DNA from: Flectobacillus sp. BAB-3569
Lineage (GTDB): Bacteria; Bacteroidota; Bacteroidia; Cytophagales; Spirosomataceae
Assembly (NCBI RefSeq): GCF_002270355.1
Contig: NZ_NJFZ01000001.1
Span: 1-64,000, forward strand
Length of the DNA: 64,000 bases
Direction: 5' to 3'
This document shows positions 62,201 through 64,000 of this stretch, in pieces. The notes under the pieces were generated by a model, which worked only from the letters and a program-made list of their open reading frames with translations, was not told the DNA's origin and searched no databases. A program made the translations under genes and the position numbers. Within the stretch, counting starts at the first letter, position 1. Each line of letters opens with the position of its first letter.

Positions 62201-64000
62201 TTAGTTCATGGTAAGATTAACAATGTTGCTTGAATGTACAACCTTTTCTCTACCAAGTATATCTCTTACAGCTTGCGCGATGCCCTCTGGGTCAAAACCA
62301 CACTCTTTGTGTAATTCAATTTGTTCGCCATGCTCAACAATTCTATCTGGAATACCAAGGCGTTTGATTTGTGCCGAATAATCATGGTCTAGCATAAATT
62401 CTGCTACCGCCGAACCAAATCCTCCTTGAAGACAACCATCTTCTACGGTAATTACCTTGTCAAAGTTTTGGAAAATCTCATGCAGCATAGCTTCGTCCAA
62501 AGGTTTCACAAAACGCATATCATAGTGAGCAGGATTGATACCTTCCAGAGCAAGCTCTTCGCAAGCTTTTACAGCATAGTTTCCGATATGTCCCAGCGTA
62601 AGGAGTGCTACCTTTTCGCCATCTTTAACTTTGCGACCTTTTCCAATTTCCATTTTTTCAAATGGCGTTTTCCAATTTGGCATAACACCCTCGCCACGTG
62701 GATAACGAATAGAAATAGCTTGCTTTAATTCTTTAAAATCATCCAAAGATGTGGTAAACATGATATTGCGAAGCTCTTGTTCATTCATTGGTGAAAAAAC
62801 AATCATATTTGGAATACAACGCATATAGGCAATATCATAAGCACCATGGTGGGTTGGGCCATCTGCACCTGCAAAACCAGCTCTGTCAAGACAGAAGATT
62901 ACTGGTAATTCCTGTATTGCTACATCATGCACCACTTGGTCAAAAGCACGTTGCATAAATGTAGAGTAGATATTACAGAATACTGTCAAGCCTTGTGTAG
63001 CCATCCCTGCCGAGAATGTAACTGCATGTTGTTCGGCTATACCTACGTCAAAAGCACGATGAGGCATTGCCTTCATCATAATATTGAGCGAGCTACCTGA
63101 AGGCATTGCTGGCGTAACTCCCATAATTTTGGGATTTTGCTCTGCCAATTCAACAATAGTATGACCAAAAACATCTTGATATTTGGGAGGCTGAGGAGTA
63201 GCGTAAACTTTCTTCTTAATCTCTCCTGTAATTTTATCAAACTTCCCTGGAGCGTGCCACAAAGTTTGATCTTTTTCGGCTAAAGCATAACCTTTTCCTT
63301 TGGTCGTAATACAGTGAAGAATTTTTGGGCCAGGAATATCTTTTAGGTCATTTAAAACCGTTGCTAGATACTCAACATCATGTCCATCGATTGGGCCAAA
63401 GTAACGTAGATTCAATGACTCGAATAGATTACTTTGTTTGAGTAAAGTAGCTTTCAGCCCATTTTCGATTTTAGAAACAATTTCTTGTGCTGATTTTCCA
63501 AAATTGGACATTTTGCCAAGCAAGTTCCAAACTTCGTCTTTTACTCTATTGTATGTATGTGAAGTAGTAATATCAGTTAAATATTCTTTCAATGCACCCA
63601 CATTTGGGTCGATCGCCATACAGTTGTCGTTCAAAACAATCAACATATTGTTGGGAATATCGCCAGCGTGGTTCATGGCTTCAAAAGCCATCCCTGCCGT
63701 CATAGAGCCATCACCAATTACTGCGATGTGTTGTCGGTGGTTTTCGCCTTTGTATTTTGACGCCACAGCCATACCCAATGCTGCTGAAATTGAAGTAGAT
63801 GAGTGACCTACCCCAAAGGCATCATAAGGACTTTCTTTGCGTTTTGGAAAACCAGAAATTCCTCCATACAAACGATTTGAATGGAAAGAATCCTTACGAC
63901 CTGTCAAAATTTTATGTCCATACGCCTGATGACCTACATCCCAAATCAACTGGTCGTCGGGCGTATTAAATACGTAATGAAGTGCAACTGATAATTCAAC
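62201..64000 (-). CDS. dxs: 1-deoxy-D-xylulose-5-phosphate synthase (partial, N-terminus off the window)
   Basis: The frame is open to the window edge, reading VELSVALHYVFNTPDDQLIW before DVGHQAYGHKI, so about 600 residues are visible and only some 40 are missing. It makes DXP from pyruvate and glyceraldehyde-3-phosphate with thiamine diphosphate. Intact motifs: FGVGHSSTSISAALGMA, GDGSMTAGMAFEAMNHAGD (ThDP/Mg), MAIDPNVGALKEYL, DRAGFAGADGPTHHGAYDI, GIAEQHAVTFSAGMA and VTVEDGCLQGGFGSAV. It supplies isoprenoid precursors, including for the carotenoid genes at 26-28 kb. Confidence 0.96.
   Translation of the reverse strand, partial: VELSVALHYVFNTPDDQLIWDVGHQAYGHKILTGRKDSFHSNRLYGGISGFPKRKESPYDAFGVGHSSTSISAALGMAVASKYKGENHRQHIAVIGDGSMTAGMAFEAMNHAGDIPNNMLIVLNDNCMAIDPNVGALKEYLTDITTSHTYNRVKDEVWNLLGKMSNFGKSAQEIVSKIENGLKATLLKQSNLFESLNLRYFGPIDGHDVEYLATVLNDLKDIPGPKILHCITTKGKGYALAEKDQTLWHAPGKFDKITGEIKKKVYATPQPPKYQDVFGHTIVELAEQNPKIMGVTPAMPSGSSLNIMMKAMPHRAFDVGIAEQHAVTFSAGMATQGLTVFCNIYSTFMQRAFDQVVHDVAIQELPVIFCLDRAGFAGADGPTHHGAYDIAYMRCIPNMIVFSPMNEQELRNIMFTTSLDDFKELKQAISIRYPRGEGVMPNWKTPFEKMEIGKGRKVKDGEKVALLTLGHIGNYAVKACEELALEGINPAHYDMRFVKPLDEAMLHEIFQNFDKVITVEDGCLQGGFGSAVAEFMLDHDYSAQIKRLGIPDRIVEHGEQIELHKECGFDPEGIAQAVRDILGREKVVHSSNIVNLTMN

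Noticed and set aside
1-64000. CRISPR array, tRNA or rRNA genes
   Set aside because: No regularly spaced direct repeats and no cloverleaf or rRNA-like segments were recognised. The recurring short sequences are dispersed inverted elements, not arrays. A tRNA scan was not possible by eye, so a missed tRNA cannot be fully excluded.

Overview
The window looks like chromosomal DNA of an aerobic, pigmented, AT-rich member of the Bacteroidota, most likely order Cytophagales (Spirosomaceae-like; genus not resolvable by eye). The support is a SusC/SusD pair, CarboxypepD_reg-type TonB receptors, a LytTR regulator beside a PAS/Hpt hybrid kinase, a 7TMR-DISM kinase, carotenoid genes, and several promoters fitting the Bacteroidota form TTTG-N(19-21)-TAnnTTTG. 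Shine-Dalgarno sites are essentially absent, except on the insertion sequence at the left edge.

Layout. 1-1070: left-truncated IS with a DDE transposase. 1.2-6.1 kb: TlpA-like thioredoxin protein, ung, apaG with a coupled methyltransferase, MFS transporter. 6.1-7.2 kb: gene-poor, with relic ORFs. 7.2-13.6 kb: signalling block (PAS hybrid kinase + LytTR regulator; FIST sensor + hybrid kinase). 14.1-21.1 kb: DPP IV and a susCD pair. 22.0-24.7 kb: 5'-truncated DEAD-box helicase tail and a TonB receptor with a palindromic operator candidate. 25.0-28.5 kb: ECF sigma, crtI (frameshifted), crtB. 28.7-31.4 kb: mntH/mntR with a DtxR-type operator between them. 31.5-35.1 kb: eutB and eutC, separated by a lipoprotein gene and a YitT gene. 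35.4-39.2 kb: Mo-cofactor oxidoreductase, FMN reductase, Dabb protein, sugar MFS. 39.4-41.3 kb: alpha/beta hydrolase and type III polyketide synthase. 42.0-46.8 kb: psd (frameshifted), small membrane protein, RluA-type pseudouridine synthase, panB, outer-membrane protein. 47.4-49.2 kb: typA. 49.4-60.1 kb: three-gene surface locus (FN3 protein, 2253-aa secreted protein, beta-barrel protein), then a 7TMR-DISM kinase and dxs, which runs off the right edge.

Two patterns cut across the window. First, three families of short dispersed repeats sit in intergenic gaps, mostly between convergent genes. Second, four otherwise intact genes (crtI, psd, the FN3 protein, the beta-barrel protein) are each broken by one single-base frameshift. 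Three of these lack one base in an A/T run of 5-6, which looks more like consensus error than decay, although slippage or true mutation is possible.

Functional links: dxs feeds isoprenoid precursors to crtB/crtI. MntR probably controls MntH. EutBC would break down ethanolamine, but no shell or permease gene is visible. Nothing in the window is clearly a defence system or CRISPR array. The least understood locus is the 10.6-kb surface-protein set.
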